From NCBI GenBank assembly GCA_903822975.1, contig CAIJRD010000005.1, positions 1-64,000 on the forward strand: DNA of 64,000 nucleotides, read 5' to 3'. The stretch is from an uncultured Sinobacteraceae bacterium. GTDB lineage: Bacteria > Pseudomonadota > Gammaproteobacteria > Nevskiales > Nevskiaceae. Made by a program: the position numbers and the translations under genes. The notes beneath the pieces are model-generated. The model did no database searches. It saw nothing but the letters and a program-made list of their open reading frames with translations, and was not told where the DNA came from. Of this stretch, positions 46,614-55,569 are shown one piece after another (position 1 is the stretch's first letter; every line of letters begins with the position of its first letter).

Positions 46614-47972
46614 TTAGCGACGCGGACGCGTCGAGTTGCTGCGCGGCGGCGGGCGGCCGCGGCCACCGCCGGGTCTGCCGCCGCCAGGACGGCCACTGCG
46701 CTCGCGGCGCGGCAGCTTGGTCGGCACGTAATCGGGCGGCATCAGATCCATCGCATCGGCGCGAGTCGGAATGCGCATGCCGATCAGCTTCTCGATGTCC
46801 GGCAAGGAATACACCCAGGTTTCGCAGCACAGCGAAATCGCATCGCCGGAGGCGCCGGCGCGCGCGGTGCGGCCGATGCGATGCACGTAGTCCTGCGCGT
46901 CCTGCGGCAGGTCGTAGTTGATCACGTGGGTGACGCCGGTGATGTGCAGGCCGCGCGCTGCAACGTCGGTCGCCACCATGATCGGCAGTTCGCCCGACTT
47001 GAACTGTTCGAGCAACTTCTCGCGCTTGTTCTGCGGCACGTCGCCCGACAGCGTCGCCGACTTGAAGCCATTGGCATTGAGCGCGAGTTCGACTTCCTCG
47101 GCGCCGCGCTTGGTATTGAGGAAGATCATCGTTCGCGACGGCGCGTGGTGGCGCAGCAGGCCCACCAGCAGCGGCAGCTTATCGTCATTGCCGACGTGGA
47201 TCAGCGACTGCTGGACGCGCTCGGCGGTGACCTGCTCGGGTTCGATCTCAATCCGTGTCGGATTGTTCATGTGCTCGTAGGCAAGCTCCAGCACGCGGTG
47301 CGACAGCGTCGCCGAGAACAGCATGTTGAGACGCGCGCTCGGATGCGGCATGCGCCGCATCAGGTAGCGGATGTCGGCGATGAAGCCGAGATCGAACATG
47401 CGGTCGGCCTCGTCGAGCACCAGCACTTCGACGTTCTTCAGCGCATACACGCCCTGCTTGAAGTAGTCGATCAGGCGGCCGGGTGTGCCGATCAGGATGT
47501 CGACGCCGGCCGTCAGCGCGTTGCGCTGGCTGTCGTAGCCGGTGCCGCCGTACACCACCGTCATCTTCAGGCCGGTGGTGCCGCCGATCGCCATTGCGTC
47601 GTTGTAGATCTGTAGCGCGAGCTCGCGGGTCGGCGCCAGCATGAAGGCGCGCGGCTGACCTTCGTCACCGGCACGCGGTTGCGTCAGCAGGTGGTGCATG
47701 GTCGCCAGCAGGAACGCGGCGGTCTTGCCGGTGCCGGTCTGTGCCTGGCCGGCGACATCCTGGCCATTGAGCGCCAACGGCAGCGTTGCCGCCTGGATCG
47801 GGGTGCAGTGACCGAAGCCGAGGCGTTGCAGGCCGTCCTGTAGCGCCGGATGCAGCGGCAGCTGGTCGAACGATAGGTCGCTGAGATGCTTCGGCGTGGC
47901 GGCAACCGCGCCTGTGTCGATGCCATCTACTGCGCTGGTGCTGGGAGTGGCTTCGTCGGCGGGAGCTTGCAT
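46614..47972 (-). CDS. rhlB: ATP-dependent RNA helicase RhlB
   Basis: A 452-residue DEAD-box helicase. Q motif 'PTPIQ'-like 'GHCTPIQAATLPLAL', Walker A 'AQTGTGKTAAF', 'PTRELALQI', 'GTPGRLID', 'DEADRMFDLGF', 'SATLSHRV', 'ATDVAARGLHI' and 'HRIGRTARAG' are all present. Position divergent to trxA-rho is the RhlB location of gammaproteobacteria, where it belongs to the degradosome. The C-terminal 40 residues are an Arg/Gly/Pro-rich RNA-binding tail. Confidence 0.95.
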   Translation of the reverse strand: MQAPADEATPSTSAVDGIDTGAVAATPKHLSDLSFDQLPLHPALQDGLQRLGFGHCTPIQAATLPLALNGQDVAGQAQTGTGKTAAFLLATMHHLLTQPRAGDEGQPRAFMLAPTRELALQIYNDAMAIGGTTGLKMTVVYGGTGYDSQRNALTAGVDILIGTPGRLIDYFKQGVYALKNVEVLVLDEADRMFDLGFIADIRYLMRRMPHPSARLNMLFSATLSHRVLELAYEHMNNPTRIEIEPEQVTAERVQQSLIHVGNDDKLPLLVGLLRHHAPSRTMIFLNTKRGAEEVELALNANGFKSATLSGDVPQNKREKLLEQFKSGELPIMVATDVAARGLHITGVTHVINYDLPQDAQDYVHRIGRTARAGASGDAISLCCETWVYSLPDIEKLIGMRIPTRADAMDLMPPDYVPTKLPRRERSGRPGGGRPGGGRGRPPPRSNSTRPRR

Positions 47973-48196
47973 TAGACTTGCAATTATTGGGGAGTTAGAT
48001 TCAAATAAGACTCATCACATCGGCGGCCGCAGAGCGTTTCTAAGCTTCATCACTGCGCGCGAGACTCGCCGAGTCGCGGAAAATCTTCCAGCATCTTAAT
48101 TCAGATCGTCCAGGAACGCGTATTGATTCGCGCGCTTCCGCCCCCACTCCCGTAACTCCCGAGCGCAGCTGTGCGCTCCAAACCGGAGCTTCAAAA

Positions 48197-48526
48197 ATGA
48201 GCGAGCACATTTCCGCGGTCACCGACGACTCCTTCGAGAAGGACGTCCTGCAGAGCAAAGAGCCTGTATTGGTGGACTTCTGGGCGGAATGGTGCGGCCC
48301 ATGCCGCATGATCGCGCCGATCCTGGAACAGGTCGCGGCCGACAATGTCGGCAAGCTGAAGGTCGTCAAACTCAATGTTGACGAGAATCCGGCGACCCCG
48401 CCGAAATTCTCGATTCGCGGTATCCCCACGATGATCCTGTTCAAGGACGGCAAGGCTGCGGCGACCCAGGTCGGCGCGGTCCACAAGGCCCAGTTGACCG
48501 CGTTCGTCCAACCACATCTCGCCTAA
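48197..48526 (+). CDS. trxA: Thioredoxin
   Basis: A 109-residue thioredoxin with the active site WCGPC ('DFWAEWCGPCRMIAP', residues 28-42) and the cis-Pro in 'IRGIPTMILFKDG'. GGAG lies 10 bases before the ATG. It is the first gene of trxA-rho, the order found in E. coli and xanthomonads. Between rhlB and trxA the 224-bp gap shows no obvious operator. Confidence 0.98.
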   Translation: MSEHISAVTDDSFEKDVLQSKEPVLVDFWAEWCGPCRMIAPILEQVAADNVGKLKVVKLNVDENPATPPKFSIRGIPTMILFKDGKAAATQVGAVHKAQLTAFVQPHLA

Positions 48527-48531
48527 ATTAA

Positions 48532-50082
48532 ATGAAACATCGTCGCCGCCCCCATTTCCGAAACGGCCAGAACAACGGCGGTAACGGCAACAACGGAAAC
48601 AATGCCAATAACGGCAACAACAACCGTGGCAATGGCAATGTCAACGGCAATGTAGGCGGCGGCAACAGCGGTCTGCCGGTCGACATGACCGAGGAGATGG
48701 AGGAGCTGGCCGAAGCTGAAATGGCTGCTGCTTACCTCGCCAACGGTGCCGGCGGCGAAATGGTCGAAGGCGAGGACGGCGGCGTTGCGGTTGAAGCACG
48801 CTCGTCGTCACCGCCGAAAATTCTCAATATCGCGGAACTCAAGCGCAAGACCGCGGCGGAGCTGCTGGAAACCGCCGAGTCGCTGGGGCTCGAGAACATC
48901 GCCCGCGCGAAGAAGCAGGACGTCGTTTTCCAGCTGCTGAAAGCCGCGGCCCGCCGCGGCGACCACATCGTCTGCGAAGGCGTGCTGGAAATCATGTCGG
49001 ACGGCTACGGTTTCCTGCGCGGCCCCGATTCAAGCTACCTCGCGGGTCCGGACGACGTTTACATCTCGCCGAGCCAGATCCGCCGCTTCGCGCTGCGTAC
49101 GGGTGATACCGTCGCCGGGCGCGTGCGCTCGCCGAAGGACAACGAACGCTACTTCGCACTGCTGAAAGTCGACTCGATCAACTACGAGCCGCCTGAGGTC
49201 AGCAAGAAGAAGGTCAACTTCGAGAACCTGACGCCGCTGTTCGCCGACGAACGCTTCATCATGGAGCGCGGCAACGGCACCACCGAAGACATCACCGCAC
49301 GCGTGGTCGATCTGGTCGCGCCGTTCGGCAAGGGCCAGCGCGGTCTGATTGTCAGCCCGCCGAAAGCCGGCAAAACGATCCTGATGCAGAACATCGCGCA
49401 GTCGATCGCGGCGAACTACCCGGATGTCTACCTGATCATCCTGCTGGTCGACGAGCGTCCCGAAGAAGTCACCGACATGCAGCGCACCGTGCGCGCCGAA
49501 GTCATCTCGTCGACCTTCGACGAACCGGCCACGCGCCATGTGCAGGTCGCCGAAATGGTGATCGAAAAGGCCAAGCGCCTGGTTGAACACAAGCGCGATG
49601 TCGTCATCCTGCTCGATTCGATCACGCGTCTGGCGCGCGCCTACAACACGGTCGCGCCGTCGTCCGGCAAGGTACTGACCGGTGGTGTCGACGCCAACGC
49701 GCTGCAGAAGCCGAAACGCTTCTTCGGTGCCGCGCGCAACATTGAGGAAGGCGGCTCGCTGACAATCATCGCAACCGCGCTGGTCGACACCGGCTCGAAG
49801 ATGGACGAAGTGATTTACGAAGAGTTCAAGGGCACCGGCAACATGGAACTGCATCTCGAGCGCCGAATTGCCGAGAAGCGCGTGTTCCCGGCGATCAACA
49901 TCAACCGCTCGGGTACGCGTAAGGAAGAGCTGATGATGGAGCCGGCGGATCTGCAGAAAGTCTGGATCCTGCGCAAGGTGTTGCACGATATGGACGAGTT
50001 GGGCGCGATGGAAATGCTGCTCGATCGCATGAAGAAGACCAAGACCAATTCGGACTTCTTCGATTCGATGAAGCGCAACTAA
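48532..50082 (+). CDS. rho: Transcription termination factor Rho with Asn/Gly-rich N-terminus
   Basis: A 516-residue hexameric RNA-dependent helicase terminating transcription. The conserved part begins near residue 97 ('[20 protein letters not shown]'), corresponding to residue 1 of E. coli Rho, and contains the RNA-binding '[15 protein letters not shown]', Walker A '[12 protein letters not shown]' (about 275-286), Walker B '[13 protein letters not shown]' and the C-terminal '[15 protein letters not shown]'. The first 96 residues are an extension: basic residues 2-10, then residues 11-47 with 18 Asn and 13 Gly, then an acidic stretch 52-85. The ATG lies 6 bases after the trxA stop without a clear ribosome site; an internal ATG at 48685 is an alternative start. 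Confidence 0.95.
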   Translation: MKHRRRPHFRNGQNNGGNGNNGNNANNGNNNRGNGNVNGNVGGGNSGLPVDMTEEMEELAEAEMAAAYLANGAGGEMVEGEDGGVAVEARSSSPPKILNIAELKRKTAAELLETAESLGLENIARAKKQDVVFQLLKAAARRGDHIVCEGVLEIMSDGYGFLRGPDSSYLAGPDDVYISPSQIRRFALRTGDTVAGRVRSPKDNERYFALLKVDSINYEPPEVSKKKVNFENLTPLFADERFIMERGNGTTEDITARVVDLVAPFGKGQRGLIVSPPKAGKTILMQNIAQSIAANYPDVYLIILLVDERPEEVTDMQRTVRAEVISSTFDEPATRHVQVAEMVIEKAKRLVEHKRDVVILLDSITRLARAYNTVAPSSGKVLTGGVDANALQKPKRFFGAARNIEEGGSLTIIATALVDTGSKMDEVIYEEFKGTGNMELHLERRIAEKRVFPAININRSGTRKEELMMEPADLQKVWILRKVLHDMDELGAMEMLLDRMKKTKTNSDFFDSMKRN

Positions 50083-50116
50083 GCGCCCAACGCGAATCGC
50101 TGCAGGCGGTACCAAC

Positions 50117-50149
50117 AAAGGCCGGAAGTTCGCTTCCGGCCTTTTCGTT
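50117..50149 (+). terminator. Rho-independent terminator after rho
   Basis: AAAGGCCGGAAG-TTCG-CTTCCGGCCTTTT is a stem of eleven to twelve pairs with a UUCG loop, followed by CGTTT. It ends trxA-rho. Confidence 0.92.
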
Positions 50150-50219
50150 TGTCGTGCATGTTGTTGTGCACCTTGTAGTGCACGTCGCACACCCGTCGCA
50201 CGGTGTGTCGCAACGGAAC

Positions 50220-50246
50220 TTGAACGGTGGTGTGCTCGCCTATACT
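50220..50246 (+). promoter_or_regulatory. Candidate sigma-70 promoter
   Basis: TTGAAC (50220-50225) and TATACT (50241-50246) are 15 bp apart; the -10 is strong, the spacing short. Transcription would begin near 50253, which rules out the upstream start codons of the downstream frame and supports the GTG at 50271. Confidence 0.5.
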
Positions 50247-50270
50247 CGGGCCAACCTCAATGAACGGACC

Positions 50271-52223
50271 GTGCCCTTGACGCCCGATACGCCAGCTACG
50301 CCCAATTCGCCTACGACCCCGCGCCGCTTCGACGATTGCGAAGCCTGTGTCGATGCGATTCTGCAAAAGCTCGGCAAGCGCATCGTGCTCGGTACGCCGC
50401 TCGGCATCGGCAAGCCGAACGCGCTGCTGAACGCGCTGTACCGGCGCGCCAAGGCGGATCCGACGATCTCGCTCGACATCATCACCGCGCTGTCGCTGAA
50501 TCCGCCGCTCGGCAAGAGCGAACTGGAAGAGCGCGTGCTGAAGCCGATCCGCGCGCGGGTGTGGCCGAACTATCCGCGGCTCGAATTCCTCGACGATGTC
50601 GAGGCGCGGCGCGTGCCTACAAACATCCGCGTGATCGAGTTCTACGTCCGATCCGGTGCGATCCTGCACAACACCACCGCGCAGCAGAACTACATCAGCA
50701 GCAATTACACGCACGTCGCTCGCGACATGCTGTCGCGCGGCGTCAACCTGCTGATGCAGGCGGTCAGTGCGCGCGACGACAATGGCGAACAGCGATTGAG
50801 CCTGTCCTGCAATCCGGATGTGACGCTGCAACTCGCACCGATGATGCGGCAGCTTGCATACCCGTGGCTCGCCGTTGCGCAGGTCAACCGCCAGCTGCCG
50901 TGGATGGGCAACAGTGCCGCGATCGACGCCGACCAGTTCGATTTCATCGTCGATAGTCCGGCGCTCGATCACCTGCCGTTCGCGGTGCCGCATAACCCGG
51001 TGGCCACCGCCGACTGGGCGATCGGCCTGCACGCCAGCGCGCTGGTGCGCGACGGCGGTACGCTGCAGGTCGGCATCGGCGCGCTTGGCGACGCGGTGTG
51101 CCACAGCCTGCGGCTGCGTGAGCGCGACAACCAAACCTATCGCGAGATGCTCGACGCGCTCGGTGTCGGCGCGCACAGCGACACGATCGGCGGGCGTGAT
51201 CGTTTCGCCATCGGTCTGTACGTCGCCAGCGAGTTGCTGTCGAACCCGCTGTTCGCGCTGTTCGAGGACGGCATTGTGCGGCGCCGCGTCTACGAGGATA
51301 TCGAAGCGCAACGGCGCGTCGATGGCGTTGCGCATGCTGATGAGCCGGGCGGTTGCTCGGTACATGGTGCGTTCTTCATCGGACCCGGCGACTTCTATGC
51401 GCGACTGCATGCGCTACCGGAAACGCAGCGCGCGCTGATCGACATGACCAGCGTTGCCGAAGTCAATCGCATCTATACCCATTACGAACTCGAACGGCTG
51501 CAGCGGCGGCATGCGCGATTCATCAACATCTGCATGAAAGCGACCCTGCTCGGCGCGGCGATTTCCGATCAGCTCGAAGACGGGCAGGTCGTCTCCGGTG
51601 TTGGCGGTCAGCACGACTTCGTCGCCATGGCGCATCAACTGCCCGAAGGCCGTTCGGTGCTGGCATTTCGGGCGACGCGCGGCAGTGGCAAGGCGCTCGC
51701 ATCGAACATCGTCTGGGAATTTCCGCACGCGACCATCGCGCGCCACGAGCGCGACATCTTCGTCACCGAATACGGTATCGCCGATCTGCGCGGGCGCACC
51801 GACCGCGAATGCTGCGAAGCGATGCTGGCGATCGCCGACAGCCGCTGTCAGCCCGCACTGCTCGCAGCGGCACAGAAGGCGGGCAAGCTGCCGGCGGACT
51901 ATCAGATTCCGCCGCAGCATCGAAACAATCTGCCGAGCAAGCTGGCCGCTGCGCTGCAGTTACACCAAGCGAACGGCGCGCTGCCGAAACTGCCGTTTGG
52001 TTCCGATCTGAATGCGGCGGAACTGGCGCTGGCCGATCGCCTCGGCAAGCTCAAATCGGCCACGACCACGCTGGCCGGCAAGCTGCGCCTGCTGCGCGCC
52101 TTCGCAGCGCCGGCATCGGCAAGCGAAGCCGCTGCGGCGCTGACGCATATGCAACTGGATCGTCCCGCCAATCTGCATCAACGGTTGCTGGCGCGGCTGG
52201 TACGCGCGGCGTACCGGCTCTAG
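50271..52223 (+). CDS. Acetyl-CoA hydrolase/transferase family protein
   Basis: The frame opens at 50154, but the promoter-like TATACT at 50241 and the position of the conserved core favour the GTG at 50271 (650 residues). 'LGTPLGIGKPNALLNALYRRAK' starts the CoA-transferase fold, 'GTLQVGIGALGDAVCHSL' is the glycine-rich motif, and 'VSGVGGQHDFVAMAHQL' with 'TEYGIADLRGRTDRE' belongs to the C-terminal AcetylCoA_hyd_C domain. It is longer than E. coli-type enzymes by an insertion of about 100 residues in the middle. It could hydrolyse an acyl-CoA or swap CoA with a short acid. Confidence 0.88.
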   Translation: MPLTPDTPATPNSPTTPRRFDDCEACVDAILQKLGKRIVLGTPLGIGKPNALLNALYRRAKADPTISLDIITALSLNPPLGKSELEERVLKPIRARVWPNYPRLEFLDDVEARRVPTNIRVIEFYVRSGAILHNTTAQQNYISSNYTHVARDMLSRGVNLLMQAVSARDDNGEQRLSLSCNPDVTLQLAPMMRQLAYPWLAVAQVNRQLPWMGNSAAIDADQFDFIVDSPALDHLPFAVPHNPVATADWAIGLHASALVRDGGTLQVGIGALGDAVCHSLRLRERDNQTYREMLDALGVGAHSDTIGGRDRFAIGLYVASELLSNPLFALFEDGIVRRRVYEDIEAQRRVDGVAHADEPGGCSVHGAFFIGPGDFYARLHALPETQRALIDMTSVAEVNRIYTHYELERLQRRHARFINICMKATLLGAAISDQLEDGQVVSGVGGQHDFVAMAHQLPEGRSVLAFRATRGSGKALASNIVWEFPHATIARHERDIFVTEYGIADLRGRTDRECCEAMLAIADSRCQPALLAAAQKAGKLPADYQIPPQHRNNLPSKLAAALQLHQANGALPKLPFGSDLNAAELALADRLGKLKSATTTLAGKLRLLRAFAAPASASEAAAALTHMQLDRPANLHQRLLARLVRAAYRL

Positions 52224-52318
52224 AACGCGGCCACGCGAGCTGTTGAAAGCAGCGCTGCGTGCCTCGACTTCGCAGCTGCTGCTGCGGGCGTAACGCGCTC
52301 GATTCCAGCGCGCTCGTC

Positions 52319-53161
52319 TTAGCGATCGCTATTGCAGAACTGCTGCTCGCAAGGGATGCCGTTGTGGTCGCCGTCCATCTTCACGCGCGGGCAGTGCGCC
52401 AGGAAATATTCGGCTTCCGCGCAGGAGGTCATTTGCGAACAGGTGGTGCGGCCGTCGCAGCGAAACGCGGTGGCGCTCGACGCGCGCGCGTTCTTGTCCG
52501 CGCGTGAGGTGATCGAGGTGCTCGACGAGGGTGACGCCAACAGCGCGCTATCGGTCGGCGGCGGTGACTGTTCCGAGCGTTTCGCCGGCGCCAGCGGACT
52601 CTGCGGCAGTGCTTGATTCTGCGGCTGCGGCGCGATGCAGCGCGGCTCCTGCGTAAACTGGCGCTGACGATCGACGCTGCCGAGCTTGGCCAGATCGGGT
52701 TGGCCCAGCAGCAACGGTGCGGTGTAGTCGTCGCGCTCGATCAGGCGCACCTCGGTGCTGAAGGCCTGCACACCCAGACACAGGTCGATCGCCACGCGTG
52801 GCTGGTGTTCGTACCCGCCGTCGCGTTGACGCACTTTGAAATCTTTCAGCACCGGCCGTTCGAGGACGATGTGATTGCCCTGCAGCACGCTGCCGTTATC
52901 GACGGTGAAGCGCACCCACATGTCGCCGTTGCGCTGGAAGTACTTGATGTCCTCGGCGTTCAACACCGAGTACTCGGCGCTCGGATCGAGCGCACCGATC
53001 ACTTCGATCGGCGTCGGACCCACCACGCGAACATGTTCCTGGCGACCATAACTCGGGCGTTGCGGCGCATCGGCCGCCATCGCCATATGCAGGCCGCAGA
53101 CGCCGAACAGCGCGACGGCTGCGAGCTTGAACTTGCGCGCCATCCTTGGCCGGTGGTTCAC
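52319..53161 (-). CDS. Exported retropepsin-like protein with C-terminal Excalibur domain
   Basis: A 280-residue protein starting at a GTG that overlaps the purD stop (GTGA), with GAGGAA nine bases upstream; ATG at 53143 is an alternative. A signal peptide ('KLAAVALFGVCGLHMAMA', cleavage before 'ADAPQ') is clear. Residues about 50-165 match the RimK-C/retropepsin-like 'ATP-dependent zinc protease' fold ('IKYFQRNGDMWVRFTV', 'LERPVLKDFKVR', 'LLLGQPDLAKLG'), but the D-T-G-A active site reads D-P-S-A. A Pro/Ser linker leads to an Excalibur calcium-binding domain with 'MDGDHNGIPCEQQFC'. It may be a catalytically dead envelope protein. Confidence 0.75.
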   Translation of the reverse strand: MNHRPRMARKFKLAAVALFGVCGLHMAMAADAPQRPSYGRQEHVRVVGPTPIEVIGALDPSAEYSVLNAEDIKYFQRNGDMWVRFTVDNGSVLQGNHIVLERPVLKDFKVRQRDGGYEHQPRVAIDLCLGVQAFSTEVRLIERDDYTAPLLLGQPDLAKLGSVDRQRQFTQEPRCIAPQPQNQALPQSPLAPAKRSEQSPPPTDSALLASPSSSTSITSRADKNARASSATAFRCDGRTTCSQMTSCAEAEYFLAHCPRVKMDGDHNGIPCEQQFCNSDR

Positions 53162-54465
53162 GCCGCGGGTTCCTCGCGCGCAATCGCGCGATAGCCGATA
53201 TCTCGGCGCAGTTGCAGGCCGCTCCAGCTGATCTTCGACACCGCGGCATACGCGGCCGCCTGCGCGCTGCGGGTGTCCGCACCGAGCCCGCAGACGCAGA
53301 GCACGCGTCCACCGCTGGTGATCACCGCATCGTCACGCAGTGCCGTGCCGGCATGGAACACCTTCGCACGCGTACCGAAATCCGCATCGAGCCCATCGAT
53401 CGCGTCGCCCCTGCGCACTTCGCCCGGATAGCCCGCTGCGGCCAGCACCACGCCGAGTGCGACCTCCGGCTTCCAGCGTGGCGCGGACGCGTTCGGATCG
53501 CCGTCGACCGCCGCTTCGAGCAGCGCCAGCAGATCGGAGTCCAGGCGCATCAAGATCGGTTGCGTTTCCGGATCGCCAAGACGCGCGTTGAACTCCAGCA
53601 CTTTCGGCGTGCCGGCGCGGTCCAGCATCAGGCCGGCGTACAAGAAGCCGGTGAACGGGCGCCCCTCGTCGACCATGCCTTGCAGCGTCGGTTCGATCAC
53701 TTCGCGACGCACGCGCGCATCAATTTCAGGCGTGACCACCGGTGCTGGCGAATAGGCACCCATGCCGCCGGTGTTGGGGCCGCGATCGCCGTCGAAGATG
53801 CGCTTATGGTCTTGCGCGGTGGCGAGTGCGACATAGTTGAGTCCGCTGGCAACCACGATATAGCTGGCTTCCTCGCCATCGAGGAAATCTTCGATGACGA
53901 CGCGCGCACCGGCCGCGCCGAGCGAGCCGCCACCAAGCATGTCGCGCACGGCGGCGTTGGCTTCGTCGACAGTGGTCGCAACCACCACGCCCTTGCCGGC
54001 GGCGAGACCGTCGGCCTTGACCACGATCGGCGCACCGCGCCGCGCGATGTCGGCCAGTGCCGGGGCGATCTCGGTGAATACGCCGTACTGTGCGGTCGGA
54101 ATCTTGTGGCGCGCGAGGAAGTCCTTGCTGAAGGCTTTGCTCGACTCAAGCTGTGCGGCGGCCTGGGTCGGTCCGAAAATGCGCAGACCCGCGCCGCGGA
54201 ACGCATCGACCACACCCACGGCGAGGGCTGCTTCCGGACCGACCACGGTGAAGCCCACACCTTCGGCCTGCGCCATCGCCAGCAGTGCCGGCACGTCCTC
54301 GACGGCAATCGCAACATTGCGGCACTTCGGCTCGCGCGCGGTGCCGGCATTGCCGGGCGCGACCAGCACTTCGGTGACACCCGCCGAGGCCGCCAGCTTC
54401 CAGGCGAGCGCGTGCTCGCGGCCACCGCTGCCGATTACCAAAATTTTTCGCTGCGCTTGCGTCAT
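53158..54465 (-). CDS. purD: Phosphoribosylamine-glycine ligase
   Basis: A 435-residue ATP-grasp enzyme making glycinamide ribonucleotide in purine synthesis. 'ILVIGSGGREHALAWKL' opens the protein, 'PIVVKADGLAAGKGVVVA' is the ATP-binding loop, 'RGPNTGGMGAYSP' and 'LEFNARLGDPETQP' are signatures. It lacks purH next to it. Its stop overlaps the start of the retropepsin/Excalibur gene, an unusual pairing. Confidence 0.97.
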   Translation of the reverse strand: MTQAQRKILVIGSGGREHALAWKLAASAGVTEVLVAPGNAGTAREPKCRNVAIAVEDVPALLAMAQAEGVGFTVVGPEAALAVGVVDAFRGAGLRIFGPTQAAAQLESSKAFSKDFLARHKIPTAQYGVFTEIAPALADIARRGAPIVVKADGLAAGKGVVVATTVDEANAAVRDMLGGGSLGAAGARVVIEDFLDGEEASYIVVASGLNYVALATAQDHKRIFDGDRGPNTGGMGAYSPAPVVTPEIDARVRREVIEPTLQGMVDEGRPFTGFLYAGLMLDRAGTPKVLEFNARLGDPETQPILMRLDSDLLALLEAAVDGDPNASAPRWKPEVALGVVLAAAGYPGEVRRGDAIDGLDADFGTRAKVFHAGTALRDDAVITSGGRVLCVCGLGADTRSAQAAAYAAVSKISWSGLQLRRDIGYRAIAREEPAA

Positions 54466-54486
54466 GTCGTTCGTTGTTGGAGTTTG

Positions 54487-54867
54487 CTAAACCGGCATCG
54501 ATTCGCGGCGCGAATACGCCATCAGTCCGCGCACGACGCGGTAGATCCACCAGATCGCCAGCACCGCGAGGCCGAGCAGGCCGATGCCGGCCCAGACCAG
54601 CGCGCCACACAAGATGCTCCACAGCAGCGCCCACCAGAAGCTGCGGATCAGCCACAGGTGATGACTGCGGATGAAGGCGCTGCGCGTTTCGTTGACACGC
54701 AGATGGCTGATGATCACCGCGATGATCGCGGTGATGCCGTTGACCAGTGCGACCGCGTGCAGCACGTAGACGACGGTCAGTACCTGGCGCTCGTTGTCCG
54801 TGCCGAAATCGTCGGGCGGAATGCCGGGAACGATCTCTGGCGAGGCAGGTGGAATCGGTGTGTTCAT
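54487..54867 (-). CDS. DUF4870-like membrane protein
   Basis: A 126-residue protein starting at the ATG at 54867. After a Pro-rich N-terminus come three hydrophobic helices: 'VVYVLHAVALVNGITAIIAVII', 'FWWALLWSILCGALVWAGIGLL' and 'GLAVLAIWWIYRVV'. 'IRSHHLWLIRSFWWALLW' fits DUF4870 (compare the S-H-x-R-W pattern). Such small proteins are of unknown function. It lies 21 bp upstream of purD on the same strand and may be co-transcribed. Confidence 0.75.
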   Translation of the reverse strand: MNTPIPPASPEIVPGIPPDDFGTDNERQVLTVVYVLHAVALVNGITAIIAVIISHLRVNETRSAFIRSHHLWLIRSFWWALLWSILCGALVWAGIGLLGLAVLAIWWIYRVVRGLMAYSRRESMPV

Positions 54868-54951
54868 TGCGGCGGCCCTCGGCTGGTGACTGCGACGACG
54901 AAACAAGCGACGTCTGCTGCGAGTCCTGCGAAAAGCTATTCGATGCTACTC

Positions 54952-54985
54952 AAAAAGGAGCGCCGCTGCTTGATGGCGGCGCTCC
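54952..54985 (-). terminator. Rho-independent terminator of pfp-ppa
   Basis: On the minus strand GGAGCGCCGC-(9-base loop)-GCGGCGCTCC is followed by TTTTT. It lies 9 bp past the ppa stop. Confidence 0.88.
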
Positions 54986-54994
54986 AGGCTGCGT

Positions 54995-55525
54995 TTACGG
55001 CTTGTAAGCCTTCATGCCGTCTTCGATTTCCTTGCGCGCGGCGGCGGCATCGCGCCAGCCCGACAGCTTCACCCACTTGCCCTTCTCGAGCAGCTTGTAG
55101 GAGCTGTAGAAATGTTCGATTTCGTTCTTCACACGCGCCGGCACGTCGGCCAGATCGCGCAGATTGTCGTAGGCGCCATTCGAAACCTTGTCGACCGGCA
55201 CCGCCAGCAGCTTGGCGTCGGTGCCCTTCTCGTCTTCGGTATCCAGCACGGCCACCGCACGGCACTTGATCACCGAACCGGCAACCACCGGATGCGGCGT
55301 GATCACCAGCACGTCGACCGGATCGCCGTCGCCGGAGAGCGTCTTCGGCACATAGCCGTAGTTCGCCGGGTAGCTCATCGCCACATTCATGAAGCGGTCG
55401 ACCATCAGCAGGCCGGATTCTTTGTCCACTTCGTACTTTACTGGCGGGCCGTAGGCCGGAATTTCGATAACGACGTAGAACTCGTTGGGGGCCTTGTCGC
55501 CAGGGCCGAGGGTTTCAAAACCCAT
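54995..55525 (-). CDS. ppa: Inorganic pyrophosphatase
   Basis: A 176-residue family I soluble pyrophosphatase. The signature D-G-D-P-V-D-V lies in 'LSGDGDPVDVLVITP', with 'YEVDKESGLLMVDRF' and 'ANYGYVPKTL' before it and 'KGKWVKLSGWRDAAAA' at the end. AAGAGGT precedes the ATG at 55525; the frame opens earlier at 55705 within pfp. It follows pfp by 44 bp on the same strand, so the two PPi-using enzymes are co-transcribed. Confidence 0.97.
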   Translation of the reverse strand: MGFETLGPGDKAPNEFYVVIEIPAYGPPVKYEVDKESGLLMVDRFMNVAMSYPANYGYVPKTLSGDGDPVDVLVITPHPVVAGSVIKCRAVAVLDTEDEKGTDAKLLAVPVDKVSNGAYDNLRDLADVPARVKNEIEHFYSSYKLLEKGKWVKLSGWRDAAAARKEIEDGMKAYKP

Positions 55526-55569
55526 CTGCGTGAACCTCTTGGTCTGAGTGGTTGGGGAACGGGATTGGT

